A stretch of 64,000 nucleotides of DNA from the NCBI RefSeq assembly GCF_023051165.1, contig NZ_JALKIG010000008.1, forward strand, positions 23,001 to 87,000, in the 5' to 3' direction. Below the pieces are notes generated by a model. That model saw only the letters and a list, made by a program, of their open reading frames with translations. It had not been told where the DNA came from and did not search any database. The translations under genes were made by a program, and so were the position numbers. Source of the DNA: Veillonella sp. KGMB01456. GTDB lineage: Bacteria; Bacillota; Negativicutes; Veillonellales; Veillonellaceae. Below are positions 25,274-35,025 of this stretch, in pieces (position 1 is the first letter of the stretch; each line of letters opens with the position of its first letter).

Positions 25274-27556
25274 TTGTTTAAAATCGTAAGAAAAATCGTT
25301 TTACATGCTAATATGTATCAATATGATATTTTGGCACCACGTTTAGCGGAGTCGGCATTACCGGGGCAGTTTGTAATCGTAAAGCACGGCGAATACGGTG
25401 AACGTGTACCGCTCACTATTACCGATTATGATCGCGAAGAAGGTACCGTGAGCATCGTTTTCCAAACATTGGGTGACTCCACGCAAAAACTCGCCAAATT
25501 GGAAGAAGGCGACTTTTTGACAGACTTCGTAGGGCCATTAGGGAATCCGACCGATTTGGCGGAAATGTCCGACGAAGAATTGAAAGAGAAAAAGATTTTA
25601 TTCTTGTGCGGCGGTGTCGGCACGGCGCCGGTATACCCGCAAGTTAAATATTTAAAATCCCGCGGCTGTTCCGCCGATGTTATTATCGGGGCTCGAAACA
25701 AAGATTTAATTATCTATGAAGAACAAATGCGTTCCGTAGCGGGGAATTTGTATCTTGCCACCGATGACGGCTCTACAGGCTTCCACGGCAATGTAGTAGC
25801 CTGCATGAAAGATTTAATTGAAAAAGGCAAAGAATATAATCACATCGTTGCCATCGGGCCGATGATTATGATGAAATTCGCTACCATTGCGGCTAAAGAA
25901 TTGAACATTCCAATCGTAGTGTCCTTGAACTCCATCATGGTTGACGGTACCGGCATGTGCGGTGCTTGTCGCGTTACTATCGGCAATGAAGTTAAATTTA
26001 CCTGCGTAGATGGCCCTGAATTTGACGGTTACTTGGTAGATTTTGACAATGCTATGCAACGTCAAACCATGTACAAGACGGAAGAAGGTCGTAAGTTAAT
26101 CCGTGAAATGGATAAAGCCAATCCAAATCCTGATTGCACGTGCAAAGCGGAAGAAGGCTCTGAAACTACAGAACTTACGGATAAGGCTAAACGCATTCCG
26201 GTGCGTGAACAGGATCCGGCCGTGCGTGCTACTAACTTTGAAGAAGTTTGCTATGGCTACAGCCAGACGGAAGCCATGCTGGAAGCACAGCGCTGCTTGA
26301 ACTGTAAAGTGCCTCGTTGCGTTGACGCTTGTCCGGTTCACATCAATATTCCGGGCTTTATCCAAGCTTTAAAAGCAGGGGATATTGAAGAAGCAGGGCG
26401 CATTATTGCGCAGCAAAGTGCCTTGCCGGCTATTTGCGGCCGCGTTTGTCCGCAAGAAGAACAATGTGAAGGCGCCTGCGTTATGGGGATTCGTAACGAA
26501 GCGGTGGCCATCGGTAAATTGGAACGCTTTGTAGCCGATACTAACCTTGCCAACGGTGTTGTTTTTGGTGAAAAAGAAGCGCCTAAGGGCATTAAAGTGG
26601 CTGTTATCGGTTCGGGTCCTGCCGGTCTCAGTTGTGCCGGCGATTTGGCCAAAAAAGGCTACGACGTAACGGTATTCGAATCCTTACATAAATTGGGCGG
26701 CGTTTTGGCCTACGGTATTCCTGAATTCCGTCTCCCTAAAGATCGCATTGTAAATAAAGAAGTGGAAAACATTAAGAATTTAGGCGTTAAGTTTGAAACG
26801 GACGTTATTATCGGGCGTACCGTAACCATCGATGATTTGATGGATAAAGAAGATTTCAAAGCCGTATTCATCGGTTCCGGCGCAGGCCTTCCTAAATTCA
26901 TGCATATTCCGGGCGAATCTTCGAACGGCGTATTATCGGCCAACGAATTTTTGACCCGTGCGAACCTTATGAAATCGTATGATGACAGCTACGACACACC
27001 GATTGCCATCGGCAAAGTGTGTGTAACCGTCGGGGCCGGCAACGTGGCTATGGACGCCGCTCGTACCGCCCTTCGTTTAGGCTCGGAATCCAAGATTGTA
27101 TATCGCCGCAGTGAAGATGAAATCCCGGCTCGTGCCGAAGAAGTTCATCACGCAAAGGAAGAAGGGGTTGAGTTCAATCTCTTAACCAATCCGGTTGAAA
27201 TTCTTCACGATGATAAAGGCTGGGTAACCGGTGTTAAATGTGTCAAAATGGAATTGGGCGAACCGGATGCATCCGGCCGTCGTCGTCCGAAGGAAATTGA
27301 AGGTTCCGAATTCGTTATCCCTTGTGATACCGTAATCATGTCCCTTGGCACCAATCCAAATCCATTGATTCGTTCTACCACTAAAGGTCTTGATACGGAA
27401 TCTTGGGGCGGTATTATTGCCGATGAAAAAGGGGCTACCACCAGAGAAGGCGTATTTGCCGGCGGTGATGCGGTAACCGGGGCCGCCACCGTTATCTTGG
27501 CTATGGGGGCCGGCAAACAGGCAGCCAGTGCCATTGATGAGTATTTATCTAAATAA
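25274..27556 (+). CDS. Fused NfnA-NfnB-type ferredoxin:NADP oxidoreductase / glutamate synthase small-subunit-like flavoprotein
   Basis: 760 residues. The first about 290 are a ferredoxin-NADP reductase fold like NfnA/SudB/PyrK, ending in a 2Fe-2S Cys set (GTGMCGACRVTIGN...FTC). The remainder is an NfnB/SudA/GltD-like protein: two 4Fe-4S groups (CLNCKVPRCVDACPVH and CGRVCPQEEQCEGAC), FAD site VIGSGPAGLSCAG, and NADP site VGAGNVAMDAARTA. It probably couples NADH, NADPH and ferredoxin pools (electron bifurcation) or works as a glutamate synthase-like dehydrogenase. The start is TTG after AAAGGAGTGAG. Separate subunits are common elsewhere; here they are one chain. Placed inside the hut cluster, it may dispose of reducing power from glutamate fermentation. 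Confidence 0.88.
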   Translation: MFKIVRKIVLHANMYQYDILAPRLAESALPGQFVIVKHGEYGERVPLTITDYDREEGTVSIVFQTLGDSTQKLAKLEEGDFLTDFVGPLGNPTDLAEMSDEELKEKKILFLCGGVGTAPVYPQVKYLKSRGCSADVIIGARNKDLIIYEEQMRSVAGNLYLATDDGSTGFHGNVVACMKDLIEKGKEYNHIVAIGPMIMMKFATIAAKELNIPIVVSLNSIMVDGTGMCGACRVTIGNEVKFTCVDGPEFDGYLVDFDNAMQRQTMYKTEEGRKLIREMDKANPNPDCTCKAEEGSETTELTDKAKRIPVREQDPAVRATNFEEVCYGYSQTEAMLEAQRCLNCKVPRCVDACPVHINIPGFIQALKAGDIEEAGRIIAQQSALPAICGRVCPQEEQCEGACVMGIRNEAVAIGKLERFVADTNLANGVVFGEKEAPKGIKVAVIGSGPAGLSCAGDLAKKGYDVTVFESLHKLGGVLAYGIPEFRLPKDRIVNKEVENIKNLGVKFETDVIIGRTVTIDDLMDKEDFKAVFIGSGAGLPKFMHIPGESSNGVLSANEFLTRANLMKSYDDSYDTPIAIGKVCVTVGAGNVAMDAARTALRLGSESKIVYRRSEDEIPARAEEVHHAKEEGVEFNLLTNPVEILHDDKGWVTGVKCVKMELGEPDASGRRRPKEIEGSEFVIPCDTVIMSLGTNPNPLIRSTTKGLDTESWGGIIADEKGATTREGVFAGGDAVTGAATVILAMGAGKQAASAIDEYLSK

Positions 27557-27638
27557 GTAAATGGCAAATATAGCTTGATAATATAAGTCAAAAGATGTGG
27601 CGAATAAATAGCCATTAAAAAAATAATAAAAGTCGTAT

Positions 27639-27717
27639 AATAAGCAGTTTCTAAATTCTTGCGCTTACCTAAAAGTTATGTTTATTTTGTGTGGGGCGAG
27701 ATTTAGGAACTGCTATA
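27639..27717. terminator. Hairpin downstream of nfnAB
   Basis: AGCAGTTTCTAAATTCTTGC pairs imperfectly with GCGAGATTTAGGAACTGCT across a loop of about 35 nt. It is probably a terminator or mRNA end structure. Beyond it, 27720-27960 is AT-rich and contains TCTGAAAAC inverted as GTTTTTCAGA (27787-27848), a possible hutU operator. Confidence 0.5.
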
Positions 27718-27966
27718 TTATTTTCAAGTTGATTCATAGTTATTTTGTCAAATTTTTGGTGATTTACGGATAATTAGCTAAAAAAGTCTGAAAACAATCA
27801 AAATTATAATTCAAGTTGGGTTGGATTTTCTTGGACGTTTTTCAGATTAGAATTATTTAAAATACAGGTAAGAAGGTAGTAAATATACGCATTAGTGTAA
27901 TGTAAGTACCAATTGATGTATGACAAAATAATTTGTCGGTCGTAATTTTGCAAAAGGGGTGGACCT

Positions 27967-30015
27967 ATGAATAACGCAACTGTTCAATCTGCAATGACAA
28001 TCAAACTTGACTTCTCCAAGGGCTTACCGGCGAAGAAAACCTTCCAGGAAGGCATTCGTCGGGCACCTGATCGCGGTTTTCGTTTGACACCGGAACAAAC
28101 CGAAGTCGCTCTTAAAAATGCGTTACGTTACATTCCGGAAGAATATCATGATGAATTGATTCCTGAATTTTTAGAAGAATTAACGACATGCGGTCGTATT
28201 TACGGTTACCGCTTCCGCCCTGAAGGTAATTTGTACGGCAAACCAATTGATGAATATAAAGGCAAATGTGTAGAAGGTAAAGCCTTCCAGGTTATGATTG
28301 ACAATAACTTGGACTTCGCCGTAGCCCTCTATCCGTATGAACTCGTTACCTATGGTGAAACCGGTAGCGTATGTCATGACTGGATGCAGTATCTCCTTAT
28401 TAAACGCTATTTGGAAGAATTGACACAGGACCAGACTCTTGTAGTGGCATCCGGTCATCCGGTAGGTTTATTCCGCTCCAAACCGGAAGCGCCGCGCGTA
28501 ATCATCACGAACGGTATGATGGTGGGCTTATTCGATAACTTAAAAGACTGGGAAATCGCCGAAGAAATGGGCGTTGCCAACTATGGTCAAATGACGGCCG
28601 GCGGTTGGATGTATATCGGACCGCAAGGTATCGTACACGGTACATTTAATACGATTTTGAACGCCGGTCGTATGAAACTCGGTATTCCGGTAGACGGCGA
28701 CTTAAGCGGTAAATTATTCGTTACCTCCGGCCTCGGCGGCATGAGTGGTGCTCAAGGTAAGGCAGCTGAAATCGCGAACTGCGTAGCCATTATTGCCGAA
28801 GTGGATTACTCCCGCATCAAAACTCGTTTGGATCAGGGCTGGATTTCCGGCGTGTCCGATTCCATTCCTGAAGTAATTAAAATGGCGCAGGACTCCATGG
28901 CGGCTAAAGAAGGTAAAGCCTATGCGTACCATGGCAACATCGTTGATTTACTTGAATACATCGCTGAACACGACGTGCACGTTGATTTGATTTCCGACCA
29001 GACTTCCTGTCATAATGTATATGACGGCGGTTATTGTCCAAAAGGCATCACCTTCGAAGAACGTACTCAAATGTTGGCTGAAGATCCGGCTAAATTCCAT
29101 GGCCTCGTAAATGAAACGTTGAAAGCTCACTTCGCCGCGCTTAAAAAATTAACGGCTAAAGGCATTTACTTCTTTGATTACGGCAACTCTTTCATGAAGG
29201 CCGTATATGATGCGGGCGTTAAAGAAATTTCGAAAAATGGCGTTGATGAAAAAGATGGTTTCATTTGGCCAAGCTATGTAGAAGATATCATGGGACCTCA
29301 TCTCTTTGATTACGGCTACGGTCCATTCCGTTGGGTATGCCTCAGCGGTAAACCGGAAGACTTACATAAGACTGACCAAGCCGCTATGGAATGCATCGAA
29401 GTGGATCGTCGTTATCAGGACCGCGACAACTATAACTGGATTCGCGATGCTGAAAAGAACCAGATGGTAGTGGGCACACAGGCACGTATCCTCTATCAGG
29501 ACGAAGTAGGCCGTGTACGCATTGCCCTTCGCTTCAACGAACTCGTTCGCTTAGGTGAAATCGGACCGGTTATGCTCGGTCGTGACCATCATGACGTATC
29601 CGGCACCGACTCGCCATTCCGTGAAACATCCAATATTAAAGACGGTTCTAACGTTATGGCCGACATGGCGATTCAAACCTATGCCGGTAACGCAGCGCGC
29701 GGCATGAGCTTAATCGCCCTTCATAACGGCGGTGGTACCGGTATCGGTAAAGCCATCAACGGCGGTTTTGGTCTCGTGCTTGACGGCAGCCATCGCGTGG
29801 ATGAAATCATCCGCTCCGCTTTATCCTGGGACGTTATCGGCGGTGTAGCTCGTCGTTCCTGGGCTCGCAACGAACATGCTATGGAAACGGCTGTTGAATT
29901 TAACAAAACCCGTGCCGGCGTAGGTCATATTACGATTCCGTTCGTAGCGGACGATGCGAAAGTAAAAGCCGCTGTTGCTAAAGTGTATCCGACAGCTAAA
30001 GTAATCAAAGACTGA
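27967..30015 (+). CDS. hutU: Urocanate hydratase, long form
   Basis: Hydrates urocanate to 4-imidazolone-5-propionate using tightly bound NAD+. At 682 residues it belongs to the long form, which carries an extra N-terminal stretch and insertions compared with the roughly 555-residue enzyme. GQMTAGGWMYIGPQGIVHGT, FVTSGLGGMSGAQGKA, LISDQTSCHNVYDGGYCP and the C-terminal LHNGGGTGIGKAINGGFG motifs are intact. GGGGTGG precedes the ATG. hutI follows 120 bp later. hutH is not in the window. Confidence 0.96.
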   Translation: MNNATVQSAMTIKLDFSKGLPAKKTFQEGIRRAPDRGFRLTPEQTEVALKNALRYIPEEYHDELIPEFLEELTTCGRIYGYRFRPEGNLYGKPIDEYKGKCVEGKAFQVMIDNNLDFAVALYPYELVTYGETGSVCHDWMQYLLIKRYLEELTQDQTLVVASGHPVGLFRSKPEAPRVIITNGMMVGLFDNLKDWEIAEEMGVANYGQMTAGGWMYIGPQGIVHGTFNTILNAGRMKLGIPVDGDLSGKLFVTSGLGGMSGAQGKAAEIANCVAIIAEVDYSRIKTRLDQGWISGVSDSIPEVIKMAQDSMAAKEGKAYAYHGNIVDLLEYIAEHDVHVDLISDQTSCHNVYDGGYCPKGITFEERTQMLAEDPAKFHGLVNETLKAHFAALKKLTAKGIYFFDYGNSFMKAVYDAGVKEISKNGVDEKDGFIWPSYVEDIMGPHLFDYGYGPFRWVCLSGKPEDLHKTDQAAMECIEVDRRYQDRDNYNWIRDAEKNQMVVGTQARILYQDEVGRVRIALRFNELVRLGEIGPVMLGRDHHDVSGTDSPFRETSNIKDGSNVMADMAIQTYAGNAARGMSLIALHNGGGTGIGKAINGGFGLVLDGSHRVDEIIRSALSWDVIGGVARRSWARNEHAMETAVEFNKTRAGVGHITIPFVADDAKVKAAVAKVYPTAKVIKD

Positions 30016-30036
30016 TAGCCTATCAGCAGGCGATTG

Positions 30037-30069
30037 GCAGTCGAATAGCAGTCGAATAGCAGTCGAATA
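30037..30069 (+). repeat. Triplicated 11-bp repeat between hutU and hutI
   Basis: GCAGTCGAATA occurs three times in exact tandem, right after a small CTGATA-GCC-TATCAG hairpin (30012-30026) and just before AAGCTCCCTAGAGCTT (30071-30086). The 11-bp period is close to one helical turn. Confidence 0.75.
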
Positions 30070-30135
30070 GAAGCTCCCTAGAGCTTAGTAACAAACACAA
30101 ATGAAAGACTGTATGAAGAACGAAAGGAGCTGAAT

Positions 30136-31380
30136 ATGGGAGACCAATTATTAATAAAAAATGCCGCCCAAGTCGTAACACCGCAAGGTCATACGGCGAT
30201 TAAGGGGGCATCCATGAAAGATGTTAAAATCTATGAAAATGCCTCTGTTCTCATCGAAGACGGTCACATTGTGGCCGTCGGCGATGGGGCGGAATGGGCG
30301 AAAACCGTACCGGTCGACAAACAGATTGACGCTACCGGCAAAACGGTACTGCCCGGTTTCGTAGATTCGCATACACACTTTGTGTTCGGCGGCTACCGTG
30401 CTGATGAGTTCCTGTGGCGCATGGAAGGCATGACGTACATGGAAATTATGGAACGGGGCGGCGGCATCAACAATACCATGAAGGCCACTCGCAATGCCTC
30501 AGCGGAAGAGTTGATTGAACACAGCATGGATATTTTAGAGAAGATGCTCGCTTTCGGTATTACCACGGTGGAAGGTAAGAGTGGTTACGGTATGGACCAC
30601 GATACGGAGCTCAAACAGCTGGAAGTCATGAAAGAATTGGAACAGCGCCAGCCCGTAGAAATTGTGCGCACCTTCATGGGGGCGCACTCCATTCCGCCGG
30701 AATACAAAGGTCGTAACGAAGAATTCTTGAAATTCCTTGTTAAGGAAGTGATGCCGGACGTTAAAAAAGCAGACCTCGCTCAGTTCTGTGATATCTTCTG
30801 TGAAAAAGGCGTTTTCTCCATCGAAGAAAGTCGCCAGTACTTGCAGCAAGCCAAAGACATGGGCTTTGACTTAAAAATCCATGCCGATGAAATCGTAACC
30901 TTGGGCGGTGCCGAATTGGGCGCCGAACTGGGTTGCACCTCGGCGGATCACTTATTACATGCTTCAGACGAAGGTATTAAAGCGTTGGCAAATAGCGATA
31001 CGGTAGCGACCTTGTTACCGACCACCGCCTTTTGTCTCAAAGAACCGTTTGCACCGGCTCGTAAAATGATTGATGCCGGTTGTGCCGTAGCACTCGCTAC
31101 CGACTTCAACCCGGGCAGCGGTTTTACCAACTCTGTACCTCTTATGATTGCTCTCGGTGTTATCTATATGGGAATGACGGCGGAAGAAGCCATTACGGCT
31201 CTTACCTTGAATGGAGCTGCCGCTGTTGGGCGTGCGGATACAATCGGCTCCATTGAAGAAGGTAAACAAGCCGACATCGTCATTCTCCAATACCCATCCT
31301 ACAAATTTTTGCCGTATCATACGGGCGTGAATATTGTAGAAACGGTCATTAAAAAAGGCAAAGTCGTTCATCAGGCGTGA
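30136..31380 (+). CDS. hutI: Imidazolonepropionase
   Basis: Hydrolyses imidazolonepropionate to N-formimino-L-glutamate. 414 residues, metal-dependent amidohydrolase. Metal-site motif PGFVDSHTHFVFGGYRADEF, then GKSGYGMD, KIHADEI, SADHLLHAS, and ATDFNPGSG with the final metal Asp. AAAGGAGCTG precedes the ATG. Its product feeds FtcD encoded at the start of this cluster. A short dyad AAAGCTCCGAGCTTT lies just after the gene. Confidence 0.96.
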   Translation: MGDQLLIKNAAQVVTPQGHTAIKGASMKDVKIYENASVLIEDGHIVAVGDGAEWAKTVPVDKQIDATGKTVLPGFVDSHTHFVFGGYRADEFLWRMEGMTYMEIMERGGGINNTMKATRNASAEELIEHSMDILEKMLAFGITTVEGKSGYGMDHDTELKQLEVMKELEQRQPVEIVRTFMGAHSIPPEYKGRNEEFLKFLVKEVMPDVKKADLAQFCDIFCEKGVFSIEESRQYLQQAKDMGFDLKIHADEIVTLGGAELGAELGCTSADHLLHASDEGIKALANSDTVATLLPTTAFCLKEPFAPARKMIDAGCAVALATDFNPGSGFTNSVPLMIALGVIYMGMTAEEAITALTLNGAAAVGRADTIGSIEEGKQADIVILQYPSYKFLPYHTGVNIVETVIKKGKVVHQA

Positions 31381-31670
31381 GAACGACAAAGCCTTAATTA
31401 AGTGTAAAGCTCCGAGCTTTAGACTTAGTACCTAAACTTCAAATAAAACTTCAAACTTCTTTATACCTCGTTTAAAACACTCTTTGGTCGTTTTGGATAG
31501 CTAATATGTCAGGTTGGCTACAATAAAAATGGCTGAAGGGTGTTTTTTTGTGATTTTTTCTGTGTTGACTCATACTGTCAGTGCCAATGCGCACCATTGG
31601 TGGAATTAAGCAGGAATAAAAAAATAAATAAAGAAATTCTCTTTTGTAGCCGGGTATAAAGGGGGCGATT

Positions 31671-32696
31671 ATGTTTCAGGTTGAATTAGAATTGGATAAG
31701 TTGATTAGTCAAGCGGTAACGGAAAATGCCAGTGATATCCATTTTGATGCCACCAAGGATGGTTTATTAATACGCTTTAGAATTGATGGAGTTCTCGATA
31801 TACATGAAAAGATAGAGCAAGATGCAGCGGATAAGTTAATAAACAGAATTAAAATTTTGAGTGGTATGGACATTAGTGAAAAACGGTTGCCGCAAGACGG
31901 GCGTTGGTGTTGGCAAGGCAAAGATAAAAAAGATGTTATGCTTCGTGTTTCGTCATTGCCTTCAGTTTATGGGGAGACAATAGTATGTCGTATTGTAGGT
32001 AGCGAAAACTGTTATAAAAGTTTAGAGCAATTAGGGATGACGGAAGAAGTACGACAAATCGTAATTAATTTATTGCAAAGGCCGTATGGTTTGCTTTTAA
32101 TTTCAGGACCGACAGGCTCCGGTAAAACCAGTACATTATATGCGTTACTTAGGTTATTAAATACGGTTACAGACAATGTAATTTCACTGGAAAATCCTGT
32201 AGAAGCAGATATTCCGGGTGCTATACAGGTGCAAATAAATCCAAAAGCAGGATTAACTTTTCCTAAAGCATTACGTGCTGTTTTGCGACAAGATCCTGAT
32301 ACGATTATGGTTGGTGAAATTCGTGATAGAGAAACCGCAGAATTAGCGGTTCAAGCAGCATTAACAGGTCATCGAGTGTTGGCGACAATACATACTAATA
32401 CAGCATTAGGTGTACGAGAACGGTTATTGGATATGGGAATTGAAGATTATTTGGTACGAGCAACTTTATTGGGTGCTATAGCACAGCGCTTGGTACGAAG
32501 AAAAACGAGTTGTGGCTTTTGTGGACGATTGGCACTGTATGAATTATTAGCTTTACCGGATAATTCGGTAGATTGGACACATTGTGAACAATATGTAAGA
32601 CCTACTTTATTGGAATCAGGAACGCTTGCTGTAAGAATGGGGCTAACTACAGTTGATGAAGTAAGGCGTAACGGCATTGAAATTCGGGGAGTTTAA
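31671..32696 (+). CDS. pilB: Type IV pilus assembly ATPase, compact PilB/GspE-like
   Basis: Cytoplasmic hexameric ATPase that drives pilus extension. Only 341 residues: the N-terminal MshEN-type domain of standard PilB is missing, as in ComGA-like enzymes. N2-like domain ASDIHFD...RFRIDG, Walker A GPTGSGKT (146-153), Asp box ENPVE, Walker B PDTIMVGEIRD and the His box TGHRVLATIHT are intact. The usual tetracysteine zinc loop is cut to a single CGFC pair followed directly by GRLALYELL. GGGGGCG precedes the ATG. First gene of the pilus operon; no gene lies in the 290 bp before it. Confidence 0.88.
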   Translation: MFQVELELDKLISQAVTENASDIHFDATKDGLLIRFRIDGVLDIHEKIEQDAADKLINRIKILSGMDISEKRLPQDGRWCWQGKDKKDVMLRVSSLPSVYGETIVCRIVGSENCYKSLEQLGMTEEVRQIVINLLQRPYGLLLISGPTGSGKTSTLYALLRLLNTVTDNVISLENPVEADIPGAIQVQINPKAGLTFPKALRAVLRQDPDTIMVGEIRDRETAELAVQAALTGHRVLATIHTNTALGVRERLLDMGIEDYLVRATLLGAIAQRLVRRKTSCGFCGRLALYELLALPDNSVDWTHCEQYVRPTLLESGTLAVRMGLTTVDEVRRNGIEIRGV

Positions 32697-32716
32697 TATA
32701 TTGAAGGTGAATTACT

Positions 32717-33826
32717 ATGAGTTTAAGTGAATTGTTGCAGCGGGCCATTGCTGAAGGGGCAACAGATGTTCATCTTGAACTGCATCAGGAGCCTTATTTC
32801 CGCTTAGGTAATGATATTGTTAAGTGTAATGGGATTAAGGTATCAGATGCTTTGTTTACAGAAATTTTAAAAGCAAGTGAATGCGGCAAACTAAATAATG
32901 AAAATAGGGATAATAGTCATTTGAATGTAGTTACAACTTTGGAAAATAAAGTTAGCGATTCATTAGAAAAAGTGGCCGATGCACGTAAATTATATGCGGC
33001 ATTTTCGAAAGACAGCGCTTTTTCATTTAAAAAGATTAGAGTAAGGGTTCATTTATATCAAGCTAAACAACAACGTTGTGGTACATTGCGCATTTTATAT
33101 AATCAGTCACTGATGATGCCGAATGGGGAAGCAGGAAAGTTATTGCATCGTATTGTTCATTTACAAGAGGGCTTAGTCCTTGTTACCGGCCCTACCGGTT
33201 CAGGCAAAAGTTATACTTTGGCTACCTGTTTACAATGCATTAATGATGAGTGTCATAAGCATATTATTACCTTGGAAGACCCTATTGAATTTACATTCGA
33301 AAATAATCAAAGTTTGATTCATCAGCGTCAATTGGGACAAGATATGGAATCAATGGCTGCGGGCGTTCGCGATGCGTTACGAGAAGATCCGGATGTAATT
33401 ATGATTGGTGAATTGCGTGACCGTGAAACCTTGGAAGCTGCATTACATGCGGCTGAAACGGGACATTTAGTATTTGCTACTTTACACACACAAAGGGCCG
33501 TAATGGCTATTAATAGGATGATTTCGGTTTTTCCGGCTTCTCAACAAGAAGAAGTGAGAGCTCAACTATCTCAAGTATTAAGAGCTGTATTATGTCAGCG
33601 GTTATTAAGATTTGATAAACAATTTGTGGTAGTTAGAGATATTTTATTAAATACACCGGCTGTAGCAAATTTGATTCGACAACGTAAAGAACCACAAATT
33701 GTATCAATTCAAGAAACACAACCGCCAATGCAGACAATGGAAATGGCAGTGGCAGCTCTTAAAGCTGAATGGGGAGAACGTAGTGAATTTAAGGAGGTTT
33801 TGGAACAGGCTTATGAAACAGTATAA
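32717..33826 (+). CDS. pilT: Twitching motility / pilus retraction ATPase PilT-like
   Basis: 369-residue secretion ATPase. N-terminal domain EGATDVHLELHQEPYFRLG, with an unusual polar insertion at about residues 56-100. Walker A GPTGSGKS (158-165), ITLEDPIEFTF, Walker B PDVIMIGELRDRETLEAA and AETGHLVFATLHT follow. These Asp and His boxes are closer to PilT than to PilB. The family depolymerises pili for twitching and DNA uptake. Tightly follows pilB (20 bp) and overlaps the start of pilC. Confidence 0.85.
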   Translation: MSLSELLQRAIAEGATDVHLELHQEPYFRLGNDIVKCNGIKVSDALFTEILKASECGKLNNENRDNSHLNVVTTLENKVSDSLEKVADARKLYAAFSKDSAFSFKKIRVRVHLYQAKQQRCGTLRILYNQSLMMPNGEAGKLLHRIVHLQEGLVLVTGPTGSGKSYTLATCLQCINDECHKHIITLEDPIEFTFENNQSLIHQRQLGQDMESMAAGVRDALREDPDVIMIGELRDRETLEAALHAAETGHLVFATLHTQRAVMAINRMISVFPASQQEEVRAQLSQVLRAVLCQRLLRFDKQFVVVRDILLNTPAVANLIRQRKEPQIVSIQETQPPMQTMEMAVAALKAEWGERSEFKEVLEQAYETV

Positions 33827-34997
33827 CTATAGGGCCTTTGACGCAAAGGGGGTGATACAAGAAGATACCATATGGGCTGAATCAAGTGAAGAAATAGTTC
33901 AAAAATTGCAATATAAAGGATGGCATATTATTGAAGTTGCAGTAATAAAATCTTCTGAAGTAAATAGTGTTAAGTGGCGGTATAAAGATATTATAGAGTT
34001 TTCATATCGTATGTCTTTATTATTAGAAGCAGGTATTTCTATACGTCGTGTTATGCAATTTCTGAGCGCTAAGCCGATAAAGCATATTCCTTATGCAGTA
34101 ATTAATGAAGCTATACAGCGAGGTAATCCCCTTTCAAAGGTATTAACAGAGGTGGGGTTCCCTAATATCGGTTGCGCATTACTGCAAGCCGGTGAGGCTG
34201 CAGGTACCTTAGCGCACAGTTTTTCTCAAATTAAAGAATACTATGAGAAACAATGGGCGTGGCAACGACAATTAAGCGGAGCAGCGGCGTATCCGGCATT
34301 CTTATTGTTACTCATGATGATATTTATAGGCGTGACGGTAGTGTTTATATTACCGGCTTTTAAAAAAGTATTTATGTCTATGCAAGTACCTTTGCCATTC
34401 ATTACAAAAATATTATTTAGTTTCGGAGATTTTGTTACAACTCACGTAACTTTATGCATAGGTTTATTAGGCTTATTCATATTTGGGATTTGGTGTATCT
34501 GGCAACAAGCTGATATTCGTTTAGTTGTGTTGAGATATATATGGCAACGCGGTAGTGGGCATGAATGGTTTGATTGCTTTTATTTGGCCAGAATTACAAA
34601 GGTTTGGGCGATTTTATTGGACAGTGGCTTAACAATTACAGATATGCTGACATTAACAAAATCATTATGGGGAAATCCCTATGCTACTTTATTGCAAACA
34701 CAAGTAAATAATTTATTAGCTAAAGGAACTACATTTGGAGACGCTTTAAAAAAGGCCAAATTGGGAAATGAATTTCTTTGGGAGTTAATTACTATAGGTG
34801 AAGAGACTGGGGATATGGTAGCCATGCTGAATCATGGGGCTTCCTATTATGATCGATTAACTTCCCGTTATATGGCAAAATTACAACAATTAATGGAGCC
34901 TATTATGGTATCTCTTATGGGGATAGGGGTAGCTATCTTAGTTATTGCTGTTATGTTGCCTATGTTTAATGCAGTGACGGCAATGCAACATGTTTAG
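33813..34997 (+). CDS. pilC: Type IV pilus inner-membrane platform protein
   Basis: Polytopic protein of the GspF/PilC family, about 394 residues, which transmits ATPase motion to pilin. It begins MKQYNYRAFDAKGVIQEDTIWA, the GspF N-terminal pattern, and has two similar cytoplasmic halves (MSLLLEAGISIRRVMQFL and KVWAILLDSGLTITDMLTL). Three membrane helices follow, the last SLMGIGVAILVIAVMLPMF. The ATG at 33813 overlaps the pilT stop by 14 bases and follows AAGGAGG; the frame is open upstream but only as a shadow of pilT. Confidence 0.92.
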   Translation: MKQYNYRAFDAKGVIQEDTIWAESSEEIVQKLQYKGWHIIEVAVIKSSEVNSVKWRYKDIIEFSYRMSLLLEAGISIRRVMQFLSAKPIKHIPYAVINEAIQRGNPLSKVLTEVGFPNIGCALLQAGEAAGTLAHSFSQIKEYYEKQWAWQRQLSGAAAYPAFLLLLMMIFIGVTVVFILPAFKKVFMSMQVPLPFITKILFSFGDFVTTHVTLCIGLLGLFIFGIWCIWQQADIRLVVLRYIWQRGSGHEWFDCFYLARITKVWAILLDSGLTITDMLTLTKSLWGNPYATLLQTQVNNLLAKGTTFGDALKKAKLGNEFLWELITIGEETGDMVAMLNHGASYYDRLTSRYMAKLQQLMEPIMVSLMGIGVAILVIAVMLPMFNAVTAMQHV

Positions 34998-35025
34998 TAA
35001 TTAGAGTGTTAGGAGGAGTTTTTTT

